From Fidelibacterota bacterium (GTDB lineage: Bacteria; Marinisomatota; Marinisomatia; Marinisomatales; UBA1611), in contig PBAR01000019.1 in assembly GCA_002718285.1 (NCBI GenBank), forward strand, positions 4,853 to 40,193: a stretch of DNA of 35,341 nt, in the 5' to 3' direction. The translations under genes and the position numbers were made by a program. The notes under the pieces were generated by a model that was given only the letters and a program-made list of their open reading frames with translations, was not told the DNA's origin and made no database searches. This document shows positions 7,513 to 16,511 of this stretch, one piece after another. The first letter of the stretch is position 1. Each line of letters starts with the position of its first letter.

Positions 7513-8937
7513 ATGTATAAGATCTTATCATTATTTATTGCATTACAACTTCCTTCATTCTTATTTGGTGGAGTTACAGGTTTGGATGGGGCTCCGCATT
7601 TAGATGGGAGTGTTGAAAATCTAAGTATTTTTTGGGTTGTCCCGTTTGCAGGTATATTACTCTCAATTGCAATTTTTCCATTATTTGCACCACATTTTTG
7701 GCATAAAAATTTTGGAAAAATATCTCTTTTTTGGGCTCTATCATTAATTGTGCCATTTTTTATTAAAGAAGGTTTTGAAATTACTTTCTATGAATTATTA
7801 CATGTTGGTTTATTGGAATACGTACCATTTATAATTTTATTATTAGCACTTTTTACAATTTCAGGTGGCGTTCAACTAACAGGATCCTTGATGGGAACAC
7901 CAATAATCAATACTTCTATTATCGCTATAGGAACGGCATTGGCCAGTTGGATGGGTACTACTGGTGCTGCTATGTTATTGATTCGACCATTGATTCGTGC
8001 TAACGAAAATAGAAAACAAAAAGTTCATGTAATAGTTTTCTTTATTTTTTTGGTTGCAAATATTGGTGGTTCTTTAACTCCTCTTGGAGATCCACCACTT
8101 TTCCTTGGTTTTTTAAAAGGTGTAAGTTTTTTCTGGACAACTAGGGCTATGCTGATACCAATGCTATTTATGGCGGTAAGTCTATTAATTATTTTTTATT
8201 TACTTGATTCATTCTTTTACAAAAAAGAAGGAGTTATTGAAAAAAAGGATTATGGATCTAGCAGATTAGGTTTACGTGGTTCGTTTAATTTATTTTTATT
8301 ATTAGTGGTTATTGGAGGTGTTTTACTTAGTGGTTTTTGGCGTCCTAATGTATCTTTCGAGATTTACCATGTTCACTTAGAGTTACAAAATATTTTTCGG
8401 GATATATTACTTTTAAGTTTGACCTATGTAAGTTGGGTTATGACCCCTAAATCTATTAGAGATGCAAATGAATATACTTGGTTCCCTATTCTTGAAGTTG
8501 CCAAATTGTTTGCTGGAATATTTGTTACAATTATCCCAGCTATTGCTATTTTAAAAGCTGGAACAAAAGGAGCACTGGCTAAAATTGTTTCTTCTGTTTC
8601 AGATAACGGTGAACCCATTAATATGATGTATTTTTGGGCAACAGGTTTGCTATCGAGCTTTTTGGATAATGCACCGACGTACCTTGTTTTCTTCAATACA
8701 GCTGGGGGAAATCCTATTACTTTAATGGGTGATATGTATAATACTCTACTAGCAATTTCTGCAGGTGCAGTCTTTATGGGAGCAAATACCTATATAGGGA
8801 ATGCGCCAAATTTTATGGTAAAATCTATTGCTGAGACATCAGGAATAAATATGCCTAGTTTTTTTGGATATTTTGTTAAGTGGTCTTTACCATTTCTTTT
8901 TCCACTATTTATTTTAGTCTCAATAATATTTTTTTAA
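7513..8937 (+). CDS. IT-superfamily ion transporter, probable Na+/H+ antiporter (NhaD/CitMHS_2-like)
   Basis: A polytopic inner-membrane protein of 474 residues with about 11-12 hydrophobic helices. The best marker is the motif GGSLTPLGDPPLFLGFLKG at about residues 190-210, shared by proteins usually annotated as sodium:proton antiporters in the ion transporter superfamily (ArsB, NhaD and CitMHS relatives). LDNAPTYLVF and GANTYIGNAPNFMVK lie in the C-terminal half, giving the expected inverted-repeat character. The position next to the Na+-NQR cluster supports Na+ exchange, but substrate cannot be read from sequence, and citrate- or other anion-type transport remains possible. It starts a new + strand transcription unit; its stop overlaps the next start by one base (TAATG). 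Confidence 0.72.
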   Translation: MYKILSLFIALQLPSFLFGGVTGLDGAPHLDGSVENLSIFWVVPFAGILLSIAIFPLFAPHFWHKNFGKISLFWALSLIVPFFIKEGFEITFYELLHVGLLEYVPFIILLLALFTISGGVQLTGSLMGTPIINTSIIAIGTALASWMGTTGAAMLLIRPLIRANENRKQKVHVIVFFIFLVANIGGSLTPLGDPPLFLGFLKGVSFFWTTRAMLIPMLFMAVSLLIIFYLLDSFFYKKEGVIEKKDYGSSRLGLRGSFNLFLLLVVIGGVLLSGFWRPNVSFEIYHVHLELQNIFRDILLLSLTYVSWVMTPKSIRDANEYTWFPILEVAKLFAGIFVTIIPAIAILKAGTKGALAKIVSSVSDNGEPINMMYFWATGLLSSFLDNAPTYLVFFNTAGGNPITLMGDMYNTLLAISAGAVFMGANTYIGNAPNFMVKSIAETSGINMPSFFGYFVKWSLPFLFPLFILVSIIFF

Positions 8938-9479
8938 TGAGAATCTCAAAAGTCACAACTAAAACAGGTGACAAAGGTCAAACAGAGTTGAGCAATGGTC
9001 AGAGGGTATCAAAAAGCCATTTACGAATTAAGACCATGGGATCAATAGACCATTTGAATTCTATTATTGGTTGGGTTGTTTCAGTTACAGTATCAAATGT
9101 GAAAAGAGATTTAAAATCTATTCAGCAGGACCTATTCAATATTGGTGGAGAATTATCCATGCCAGATTCAAAACTTGACCTGTTAAAAAATTCCAGAATT
9201 ATTTGGTTGGAATCAGAAATAGAACGATTAAACAGTGATTTACCTCCATTGAAAGAGTTTATCTTGCCAGGTGGTACTGAATTATCTTCACGTATTCATA
9301 TTGCTAGAACAGAATGTAGGAATGTTGAGAGGGATTTAGTTTCTCTTGGAACTGAAGTAAAATTGTATCATAATCACCTTGTTTATTTGAATAGATTGTC
9401 CGATTATTTATTTGTTTTAGCCCGAAGTATTCAATCTGGAGCGCGTGAACCAGAGGATCATTGGAATTATAGAAAATAA
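8937..9479 (+). CDS. pduO: PduO-type ATP:cob(I)alamin adenosyltransferase
   Basis: The enzyme transfers the adenosyl group of ATP to reduced cobalamin, making adenosylcobalamin in the cytoplasm. The start is ATG at 8937, overlapping the previous stop; the 180-residue product is normal for the PduO/MMAB family. Visible motifs are the N-terminal ATP loop TKTGDKGQTEL, the segment RTECRNVERDL (family form RxxCRxAER), and YLNRLSDYLFVLAR near the C-terminus. Adenosylcobalamin is required by the acyl-CoA mutase encoded at 16512-18170 in the same gene chain, so the two probably serve one pathway. The unrelated CobA and EutT families do not carry these motifs. Confidence 0.92.
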   Translation: MRISKVTTKTGDKGQTELSNGQRVSKSHLRIKTMGSIDHLNSIIGWVVSVTVSNVKRDLKSIQQDLFNIGGELSMPDSKLDLLKNSRIIWLESEIERLNSDLPPLKEFILPGGTELSSRIHIARTECRNVERDLVSLGTEVKLYHNHLVYLNRLSDYLFVLARSIQSGAREPEDHWNYRK

Positions 9480-9480
9480 T

Positions 9481-10506
9481 ATGGATTTTAATAACACAGA
9501 TATTGACTGGAAAAAGGTCAATGAAGTAATTAATAATGCGAACCGGATAATGCTAACCACCCATGAAAATCCTGATGGTGACGGATTAGGATCCGAATGT
9601 GGGTTATACTATCATTTTAAAGAGCAAAATATTGATGTGCGAATAATAAACTATTCTTCTATGCCTGATTATTATTATTTTCTTAACAAGGATAATATTT
9701 TCGAAAAATATGATAATGATATTCATGATAAATGGATAAAAGATGTAGATATTGTAATTATTTTTGATGTTGGCGATTATATTCGTGTTCGGTCTATTGC
9801 AGATGTAATCGATTATTACGGTTTAAAAACTATGAATATAGATCATCATCCACATCCAGGGGATCATCCGTTTACCTATAATATTGTTGATTTATCTGCA
9901 GCTGCAACAGGATGTATGGTCTATGATTATTTGAAAGCTACCAGTACCAAATCCATTAGGAAAAAGAGTCTGGAGGGAATTTATACGGCAGTTATGACTG
10001 ATACAGGTTGTTTTCGATATAGTAATACGGATGGAAAGTGTCATGAAATTGCTATTGAGTGTTTAAATGTTGGAGTAAAAACAAATAAGATTTATACAAG
10101 AGTATACGAAAATAATACTAGGCCTCGAATGCAACTTCTAGGAGAGCTTTTAACTAATATTCAATATGAATTAGATGGTAATTTTGCTTGGTTTTTGATT
10201 ACTCAAGATATGATAAGCAGAGCTGGAGCTATTAAAGCTGATGTGGAAGGATTTTCTGATATGGTTCGCACTATTAAGGGTGTGGAAGTTGCAATGATGA
10301 TTTTGGAAAATGATAAAGCATCCTGCAGAATTAATTTTCGATCAAAGGGCAAACATATCGTAAATGATATTGCAAAATCTATGGGTGGTGGTGGCCATGC
10401 ATTTGCTGCTGGTGCAGTTGTACCAGGAACATTACAAGACGTAAAAGAAATGGCTGTGAAAACATCAATAAAATCTATTCATGAAAAAATGAGTAAAGTT
10501 TCATGA
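9481..10506 (+). CDS. nrnA: DHH/DHHA1 phosphoesterase, NrnA-like (nanoRNase/pAp phosphatase)
   Basis: A cytoplasmic metal-dependent phosphoesterase of 341 residues. The DHH domain shows motif I at 32-38 (DGDGLGS), motif II (FDVGD, 95-99), the DHH triad at 121-123 (NIDHHPHP) and motif IV (TDTGCFRYSN). The DHHA1 domain carries the glycine-rich GGGGHAFAAGA. Family members degrade short oligoribonucleotides and dephosphorylate pAp; some act on linear dinucleotides such as pApA. That last activity could matter here because a c-di-AMP synthase is encoded at 27825-28604. The ATG at 9481, one base after the pduO stop, is chosen over a longer in-frame opening from 9445. The end overlaps ispH (ATGA). 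Confidence 0.87.
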   Translation: MDFNNTDIDWKKVNEVINNANRIMLTTHENPDGDGLGSECGLYYHFKEQNIDVRIINYSSMPDYYYFLNKDNIFEKYDNDIHDKWIKDVDIVIIFDVGDYIRVRSIADVIDYYGLKTMNIDHHPHPGDHPFTYNIVDLSAAATGCMVYDYLKATSTKSIRKKSLEGIYTAVMTDTGCFRYSNTDGKCHEIAIECLNVGVKTNKIYTRVYENNTRPRMQLLGELLTNIQYELDGNFAWFLITQDMISRAGAIKADVEGFSDMVRTIKGVEVAMMILENDKASCRINFRSKGKHIVNDIAKSMGGGGHAFAAGAVVPGTLQDVKEMAVKTSIKSIHEKMSKVS

Positions 10507-11366
10507 AAATATTTTTAGCGAAAGATGCGGGTTATTGTTTTGGTGTAAGGGATGCTGTCAATCTGGCTTATGAGACTGCAAAAGATGAGGGTGATGTTTA
10601 CATGTTGGGTACAATTGTTCATAATGAAAATGTAATTGAAGACCTATCAAAAGCTGGAACTAAAATAGTCAAATCTTTAGACCAAATCCCTAAAGAAAAA
10701 CCAGTTTTATTCCGCGCGCATGGCACTCACAAAGCGGTTTGGCAGGAAGCAAAGAAGAAAAATTTACGCATAATAGATGCAACCTGTCCTTTAGTAACTG
10801 AAATTCATGATGAAATAAAAAAACTTGATGCTGAAGGTAGAAAAATAATTATTATTGGAGATCATGGTCATGATGAGGTAATTGGCATTTTATCTCAAGT
10901 AAGCAATCCGATTGTTATATCAAATGTTGAAGAAGCAAAAGCACTCCGTAAAATGAAAAAGGCCGGTGTTGTAACGCAATCCACACAGATGCTTCAAAAT
11001 GTTCAGAATATTATGAATACATTAATGACTAAAGTTTACGATTTACGTTTTGTAAATACGATTTGTTTTCCTACTAGAAGAAATCATGAGCAAATTATTG
11101 AATTGGCTGCTCAGTGTGAAGTGATGATAGTGATTGGATCCTTTACAAGTGCAAACTCTAAAAGATTAACTCAAATGGCATTGAAATTGAATAAAAGAAC
11201 GTATCAGGTTAAATCTGTAGAAGACCTAGAACCTTCTTGGTTTATTAATTGTGAGACCGTAGGTATTTCTGCTGGTGCGTCTACACCAGATTATATTATT
11301 GATAGCGTTCTTAAAAAAATAAAAGTAATTGGCAATGTTGCCGAGGAGGAAACAATTTATGAGTAA
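10503..11366 (+). CDS. ispH: 4-hydroxy-3-methylbut-2-enyl diphosphate reductase
   Basis: IspH performs the last step of the MEP pathway, reducing HMBPP to IPP and DMAPP with a 4Fe-4S cluster. The 287-residue protein has the three cluster cysteines at 12 (AGYCFGV), 95 (DATCPLV) and 188 (NTICFPT). The substrate histidines lie in RAHG and GHDEVIG, the latter usually GHPEVIG, so a proline is replaced. The phosphate-binding SANSKRL segment is present. It overlaps nrnA by 4 bp and pdxS by 8 bp. Together with dxs, 1.5 kb downstream, it shows the organism uses the non-mevalonate route. Confidence 0.95.
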   Translation: MKIFLAKDAGYCFGVRDAVNLAYETAKDEGDVYMLGTIVHNENVIEDLSKAGTKIVKSLDQIPKEKPVLFRAHGTHKAVWQEAKKKNLRIIDATCPLVTEIHDEIKKLDAEGRKIIIIGDHGHDEVIGILSQVSNPIVISNVEEAKALRKMKKAGVVTQSTQMLQNVQNIMNTLMTKVYDLRFVNTICFPTRRNHEQIIELAAQCEVMIVIGSFTSANSKRLTQMALKLNKRTYQVKSVEDLEPSWFINCETVGISAGASTPDYIIDSVLKKIKVIGNVAEEETIYE

Positions 11367-12240
11367 AGGAACTTTTGATGTAAAGGTTGGTTTTGCGGAA
11401 ATGTTAAAGGGTGGTGTAATTATGGATGTGACCACATCGGACCAGGCAAAAATTGCTGAAGATGCAGGTGCATGCGCAGTCATGGCGTTAGAACGAATTC
11501 CTGCAGATATTCGCAAAGATGGTGGTATTTCCCGAATGAGTGATCCTGAAATGATCGTTGGAATCCAAAAACAAGTATCGATTCCTGTTATGGCAAAATG
11601 CAGGATTGGTCACTTTGCTGAAGCTCAGGTTTTGGAAACTCTGGAAATTGATTTTATCGATGAAAGCGAAGTACTAACACCTGCAGATGAGCATAACCAT
11701 ATTTGGAAACATAATTTTAAAATTCCATTTGTTTGTGGCTGTAGAAATCTAGGTGAAGCTTTACGAAGGATATCTGAAGGTGCCGCAATGATTAGAACAA
11801 AAGGAGAAGCTGGTAGTGGAAATATTGTTGAAGCAGTACGCCATATGCGGACAGTTATAACAGAAATCAAAAGAGTTACAAGACTTGACCAAAACGAATT
11901 GGTTGCCGAAGCAAAAAATTTGGGTGCTCCATTATCTTTAGTTCAACAAGTTGCTAAACTTGGAAAACTACCAGTACCAAATTTTGCAGCTGGAGGAATT
12001 GCTACACCTGCAGATGCTTCACTTATGATGCAATTGGGTGCTGAATCTGTATTTGTTGGATCAGGGATTTTTAAAAGTGATGATCCTGCTAGAAGGGCTA
12101 AAGCAATTGTAGAAGCTACAACCTTTTATAAAGATGCAGAAAAGGTTGCAGAAGCAAGTTCTGGGCTAAAATGCGCCATGAAAGGATTAGATATGACTGA
12201 AATTCCCCAAGAAGAACGTCTTCAAGAAAGAGGTTGGTAA
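11359..12240 (+). CDS. pdxS: Pyridoxal 5'-phosphate synthase subunit PdxS
   Basis: PdxS condenses ribose 5-phosphate, glyceraldehyde 3-phosphate and ammonia to pyridoxal 5'-phosphate. The start is ATG at 11359, with a strong GAGGAGG ribosome site at 11343-11349; this gives 293 residues, standard for the family. Visible are [20 protein letters not shown] near the N-terminus, the catalytic lysine K80 (VMAKCRIGH) and the second lysine K148 ([11 protein letters not shown]), with the phosphate-binding stretch [12 protein letters not shown] later. Its partner PdxT follows at once, and the SD sequence for PdxT lies within the last codons of pdxS. Confidence 0.97.
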   Translation: MSKGTFDVKVGFAEMLKGGVIMDVTTSDQAKIAEDAGACAVMALERIPADIRKDGGISRMSDPEMIVGIQKQVSIPVMAKCRIGHFAEAQVLETLEIDFIDESEVLTPADEHNHIWKHNFKIPFVCGCRNLGEALRRISEGAAMIRTKGEAGSGNIVEAVRHMRTVITEIKRVTRLDQNELVAEAKNLGAPLSLVQQVAKLGKLPVPNFAAGGIATPADASLMMQLGAESVFVGSGIFKSDDPARRAKAIVEATTFYKDAEKVAEASSGLKCAMKGLDMTEIPQEERLQERGW

Positions 12241-12244
12241 TATT
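12227..12244 (+). promoter_or_regulatory. Ribosome site and ATT initiation codon of pdxT
   Basis: AAAGAGG at 12227-12233 lies 8 bases before ATT at 12242. In this frame there is a stop at 12194, and between it and the conserved N-terminus the only candidate starts are CTG at 12197 and ATT at 12242. ATT gives exactly the usual PdxT N-terminus and has good spacing to the purine-rich sequence, so it is the likeliest initiator. Confidence 0.55.
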
Positions 12245-12850
12245 AAAGTTGGTGTTTTAGAACTACAGGGTAATTTTGCTTTACACCATTATGTATTTCA
12301 ACGTTTAGGTATCAAATCTATTCCGGTTAAGGTTGCGTCGGATTTAGATTCAATTAATGGCTTGGTAATTCCTGGTGGAGAATCTACGACTATGTCTCTT
12401 TTGATTGATTCATTTAATCTGCGTAATCCATTGTGTGAATTTGCGAAAAATTATCCTGTTATGGGAACCTGTGCAGGACTTATTATGATGGCAAGAGATG
12501 TTGCCGATAAGCGAGTGGATCCGCTGGGATTATTAGATGTTGTTGTAGATAGAAATGCATATGGGCGGCAAATAGAATCTTCCACGGAATTGGTAACTTA
12601 CCGTTTAAATTCAATAAAATTAATCGAATTAACTACTACATTTATTCGTGCTCCTAAAATATCAAAGGTGGGAAAAAAGATTCTAATTCTGGGTGAGTTC
12701 AAATCTTCACCAGTTGCGGTATTATCTGGGCATCATTTGGGGCTATCATTTCACCCCGAACTACATGGAATAGATATTTTTCACCAGATACTTTTTGATA
12801 ATTCAAGTCAATATTATTACAAAAATTTTAACCAGGTTTATGAAACTTAA
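12242..12850 (+). CDS. pdxT: Pyridoxal 5'-phosphate synthase glutaminase subunit PdxT (ATT start)
   Basis: PdxT hydrolyses glutamine and feeds ammonia to PdxS. Read from ATT at 12242 it has 202 residues and begins IKVGVLELQGNFALH, matching family starts such as MKIGVLALQG. The glutamine-binding GGES is at 45-48, the nucleophile C77 is in MGTCAGL, YGRQIESS follows, and the catalytic H171 and E173 are in SFHPEL. These positions agree closely with known PdxT enzymes. No ATG, GTG or TTG exists in frame before residue 41, and starting there (TTG 12362) would remove the N-terminal strand and loop. The 3' end overlaps dxs by 11 bp. An ATT start implies weak, possibly regulated, initiation; a sequencing error changing ATG to ATT is the alternative. 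Confidence 0.87.
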   Translation: MKVGVLELQGNFALHHYVFQRLGIKSIPVKVASDLDSINGLVIPGGESTTMSLLIDSFNLRNPLCEFAKNYPVMGTCAGLIMMARDVADKRVDPLGLLDVVVDRNAYGRQIESSTELVTYRLNSIKLIELTTTFIRAPKISKVGKKILILGEFKSSPVAVLSGHHLGLSFHPELHGIDIFHQILFDNSSQYYYKNFNQVYET

Positions 12851-14777
12851 ATATTTACCAAATATTGAATCTCCCGAAGATATACGAGATCTTTCGAGAG
12901 AAGAACTACACAAGCTTTGTGATGAGCTCCGCAATCATACTATTGATACTATTACAGAAATCGGTGGGCATTTGGCTCCTACATTAGGTGTTATCGAGCT
13001 TACAGTAGCACTCCACTATATCTTTATGACACCTAAGGATAAATTAATATGGGATGTTGGCCATCAATGCTATGCCCATAAATTATTGACTGGTAGATTT
13101 GATAAATTTTCGACAATTCGTCAATTTGGTGGCCTGAGTGGATTTTTAAAACGTACCGAAAGTGAATATGATGTTATTGGCGCAGGACATGCTTCAACAT
13201 CTATATCTTCTGCTTTAGGTATTGGTGAAGCTCGGATGCAAACAAATGATAATTACCGTGTAGTAGCAATAATTGGAGATGGATCAATGACAGGTGGATT
13301 AGCATTTGAAGGCATCAATAATGCTGGCCATTTGGGAAGGCAATTATTGGTAATATTAAATGATAACGAAATGTCCATCAGTCCAAACGTTGGTGCAATT
13401 TCAACCTATTTCACGAGATTGATTACCAATCCACTATATAATAGGATTAGAAATGAAATCTGGAATCTAACAGGTATGATACCCCTTGGAAAATCAAGAA
13501 CTAGAAACTTGATTCGTAAAATTGACGAAAGTTTGAAAAGTTTGATAGTGCCTGGAATGTTATTTCATGAATTAGGATTTCGCTATTTTGGTCCAATTAA
13601 CGGCCATGATTTGGATGAATTAATGCATACTTTGGAGAATATTAAAGATATTAAGGCCCCTGTTTTGCTTCATATTTTAACCAAAAAAGGTAAGGGTATG
13701 GTTTCTATGAATATGAAAAATCGTAAATATCACGATGATGCGGTAAAATTTCATGCTGTTAAGCCAAATGGGAAAAAAGAAAATCGTCCTTATAAAATTG
13801 AACATAAAATAACGAAAAAATCTACACAAATATTTCAAGATGTTTTTGGAAAACTTTCATGTGAAATTGCCCGAAACAGAAAAGATACTGTTTGTATTAC
13901 AGCGGCAATGCGTGAGGGGACAGGTTTGGTTGATTATGCAGAAGAATTTCCAGATAGATATTATGATGTGGGTATAGCTGAAGGACATGGAGTCACGTTC
14001 TCTGCTGGATTAGCCGCACAGGGAATAAGGCCGATAACTGCAATTTATTCTACTTTTCTTCAGCGAGCTTTCGATCATATTATTCATGATTGTGCGATTC
14101 AGCATCTTCCTGTTATTTTTTGTATGGATCGTTCTGGAATTGCTGGTGAAGATGGGCCAACACATCATGGCGCACTAGATATCGCCTATATGCGTTGTAT
14201 ACAAGATATCATAGTCACGTCACCAAAAGATGGAAATGAATTTAGAAATTTGCTTTATACAGCACTTAATATTAAAGATAGACCATTTTCAATTCGTTAT
14301 CCAAAAGCAAGTTCAATAGTATTTAATGAAAATGGCCAGGCTGAACTCTTACCTATTGGATCATGGGAAGTTGTAAATCATGGATCAGATGTGGCAATCT
14401 TAGTGGTAGGATCAATGATTTATACTGCCCTAGATGTTTCTGAACAACTTCGATTATCAGGGATCTCCTCTGAAATCGTTAACTGTAGGTTTATCAAACC
14501 GATGGACGAATCTTACCTTAGATTTATGAAAAATAAATTTTCTTTTATTATTACAATCGAAGAAGGGACTTTGGTTGGTGGGTTTGGTGATGGTGTTGCT
14601 GCTTGGTTATTGGAGAATGGGTACTCTGGTCAATTTAAGAAATTAGGTTTACCAGATACATTCATAGAACATGGGCCCCGTGATCATATTTTATCCATGC
14701 TAAATTTAGATTCATCTGGTATTACAAAAACCGTTCAGGAATTGGTTAGATTTAATAAAGAACATATTATTGATTAA
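12840..14777 (+). CDS. dxs: 1-deoxy-D-xylulose-5-phosphate synthase
   Basis: DXS condenses pyruvate and glyceraldehyde 3-phosphate, opening the MEP pathway. The start is ATG at 12840, inside the pdxT end, after ACCAGG; this gives 645 residues, beginning MKLKYLPNIESPEDIR. The thiamine diphosphate motif runs from GDG at 146-148 to NDN at 174-176. GGHLAPTLG at 42-50 and YDVGIAEGHGVTFSAG carry the histidine and catalytic glutamate; DRSGIAGEDGPTHHG is the transketolase middle-domain signature. As PdxST is present, DXP here is needed for isoprenoids and perhaps thiamine, not for vitamin B6. Confidence 0.96.
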   Translation: MKLKYLPNIESPEDIRDLSREELHKLCDELRNHTIDTITEIGGHLAPTLGVIELTVALHYIFMTPKDKLIWDVGHQCYAHKLLTGRFDKFSTIRQFGGLSGFLKRTESEYDVIGAGHASTSISSALGIGEARMQTNDNYRVVAIIGDGSMTGGLAFEGINNAGHLGRQLLVILNDNEMSISPNVGAISTYFTRLITNPLYNRIRNEIWNLTGMIPLGKSRTRNLIRKIDESLKSLIVPGMLFHELGFRYFGPINGHDLDELMHTLENIKDIKAPVLLHILTKKGKGMVSMNMKNRKYHDDAVKFHAVKPNGKKENRPYKIEHKITKKSTQIFQDVFGKLSCEIARNRKDTVCITAAMREGTGLVDYAEEFPDRYYDVGIAEGHGVTFSAGLAAQGIRPITAIYSTFLQRAFDHIIHDCAIQHLPVIFCMDRSGIAGEDGPTHHGALDIAYMRCIQDIIVTSPKDGNEFRNLLYTALNIKDRPFSIRYPKASSIVFNENGQAELLPIGSWEVVNHGSDVAILVVGSMIYTALDVSEQLRLSGISSEIVNCRFIKPMDESYLRFMKNKFSFIITIEEGTLVGGFGDGVAAWLLENGYSGQFKKLGLPDTFIEHGPRDHILSMLNLDSSGITKTVQELVRFNKEHIID

Positions 14778-14780
14778 AAA

Positions 14781-16505
14781 TTGAACTCTATTTTCATTGT
14801 ATTAGCTGGACTAGTATTCTTTGGGTTGGGGTATAGGTTTTATGCAAAGTTTATTGGACAAAAAATTTTTTCTATTAATCGTTATTTCGGTGAATTACCA
14901 TCCCATGAATTTGAAGATGGTTTAGATTTTGTACCTACAAAAAAAGAAATTCTTTTTGGGCACCATTTTACTTCCATAGCTGGTGCAGCACCAATTATAG
15001 GTCCATGTATTGCAGCATTTTGGGGATGGCTTCCAGCATTTCTTTGGATTGTTTTTGGAGCAATCTTTATGGGTGCGGTTCATGATTTTGGTGTGCTGGT
15101 AGTTTCCTTGCGTGAAAAAGGGAAAACCATTGCTGACATAACTGGTAACATAATTAATAATCGAGTAAGAACAATGTTTCTTTTATTTGTTATGTTGTTA
15201 ACCTGGTTGGTTCTGGCTGTTTTTGCTATGGCTATTGCTGGATTGTTTGTTAACATACCTACATCTGTACTACCCGTGAATATTGAAATAATTCTAGCGT
15301 TAGTTATAGGATATTTTCTTTATAGAAAAAAAATTGATTCCCTAATACCATCAATTATTGCCCTAATTCTACTTTATATCTTTGTTTATATTGGATCATT
15401 CACTCCTTTTTCATTTGAATCATTGGGTATGGATAAATCGACTCAATCGCAAGTCTGGATTGTTTTACTTTTTTTATATTCTGGGGTTGCAAGCCTATTG
15501 CCAGTATGGTTATTACTGCAACCTAGAGATTATATAAATAGTCACCAATTAGTTCTGGGATTGGCTTTGATTTTCATTGGAATAATAGTAGCTCAACCAT
15601 TGATAGATGCTCCAATGATTAGAGTTTCAGGAGGTAATATTCCTAATATATTTCCTTTGCTATTTGTAACGATCGCTTGTGGAGCAATTAGCGGCTTTCA
15701 TGGATTGGTTTCATCTGGAACTACATCCAAGCAAGTTGCAAGTATTAAAGATGCGAAAATGATAGGATATGGAGCTATGTTAGGTGAAGGAGTACTTGCC
15801 TTAGCTTCAATGATAGCTGCTGTAGCTGGAATCGCACTTGTAACAAACTGTACTTTGCCATCGGTAGGACATGTAGATAATTTGAATTGGTATGTATATT
15901 ATGACACATGGGAAAATGCAACGACAAATAAAGCTACAGCTTTTGTCTTAGGAGGAGGTGCTTTAATTGAATCTTTAGGAATACCGTCTAATCTAGCAAA
16001 AACAATTATGGCTGTGTTGGTGGTATCCTTTGCTGCAACTACATTAGATACTGCTACTCGTATTCAGCGCTTTATATTAGTGGAAATTGGTCAAGCCGTT
16101 AATATTTCAATATTAAAAAATCGATATTTAGCTACGATTGCAGCAATACTTCCAGCATTATTGCTGACACTTTGGGATATCAGAGATCCAATTTCGGGTA
16201 AAACAGTTCAAGCAGGCTGGGCTCTTTGGCCGATTTTCGGTGCTTCTAATCAAATGCTTGCTGCTTTGACATTGATGATGTTGTCTATATATTTTTGGAA
16301 AAGAGGGAAACCTGTTTTACCTCTTGTTATACCTTTCATTTTTATAACAATAATTACTATTTCATCGTTGTTGATAAAAGCACAACATTTTTTCTATAGC
16401 AATCGTTTTTTATTAGTTATTGATGGTATATTAATCTCTCTTATTTTATGGATGTTATATGAAGGTTGGTCTCATTACCGACTTGGAAGTTCTAATAATA
16501 AATAA
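14781..16505 (+). CDS. cstA: Carbon starvation protein CstA family transporter
   Basis: An inner-membrane carrier of 574 residues with many hydrophobic helices. CstA-family members import peptides or pyruvate. The start is TTG at 14781, 3 bp after the dxs stop, giving an N-terminus (NSIFIVLAGLVFFGLGYRFY) that matches the first helix of the family; no ATG gives this helix and no clear ribosome site is seen. Family motifs include GHHFTSIAGAAPIIGPCIAAFWGW (residues about 61-84), VHDFGVLVVSLREKGKTIAD, and GFHGLVSSGTTSKQ. The position between dxs and an acyl-CoA mutase suggests no direct pathway link. Substrate is not readable from the sequence. Confidence 0.9.
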   Translation: MNSIFIVLAGLVFFGLGYRFYAKFIGQKIFSINRYFGELPSHEFEDGLDFVPTKKEILFGHHFTSIAGAAPIIGPCIAAFWGWLPAFLWIVFGAIFMGAVHDFGVLVVSLREKGKTIADITGNIINNRVRTMFLLFVMLLTWLVLAVFAMAIAGLFVNIPTSVLPVNIEIILALVIGYFLYRKKIDSLIPSIIALILLYIFVYIGSFTPFSFESLGMDKSTQSQVWIVLLFLYSGVASLLPVWLLLQPRDYINSHQLVLGLALIFIGIIVAQPLIDAPMIRVSGGNIPNIFPLLFVTIACGAISGFHGLVSSGTTSKQVASIKDAKMIGYGAMLGEGVLALASMIAAVAGIALVTNCTLPSVGHVDNLNWYVYYDTWENATTNKATAFVLGGGALIESLGIPSNLAKTIMAVLVVSFAATTLDTATRIQRFILVEIGQAVNISILKNRYLATIAAILPALLLTLWDIRDPISGKTVQAGWALWPIFGASNQMLAALTLMMLSIYFWKRGKPVLPLVIPFIFITIITISSLLIKAQHFFYSNRFLLVIDGILISLILWMLYEGWSHYRLGSSNNK

Positions 16506-16511
16506 CTTTAT

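Noticed and set aside
7513..8937. Confident naming as NhaD
   Set aside because: The GDPPLFLGF-type motif is shared by several IT-superfamily groups, including citrate-transporter-like ones; only the context favours Na+/H+ exchange.
12362..12850. pdxT as a truncated pseudogene starting at TTG 12362
   Set aside because: The frame is open upstream and encodes the full conserved N-terminus; all catalytic residues are intact.
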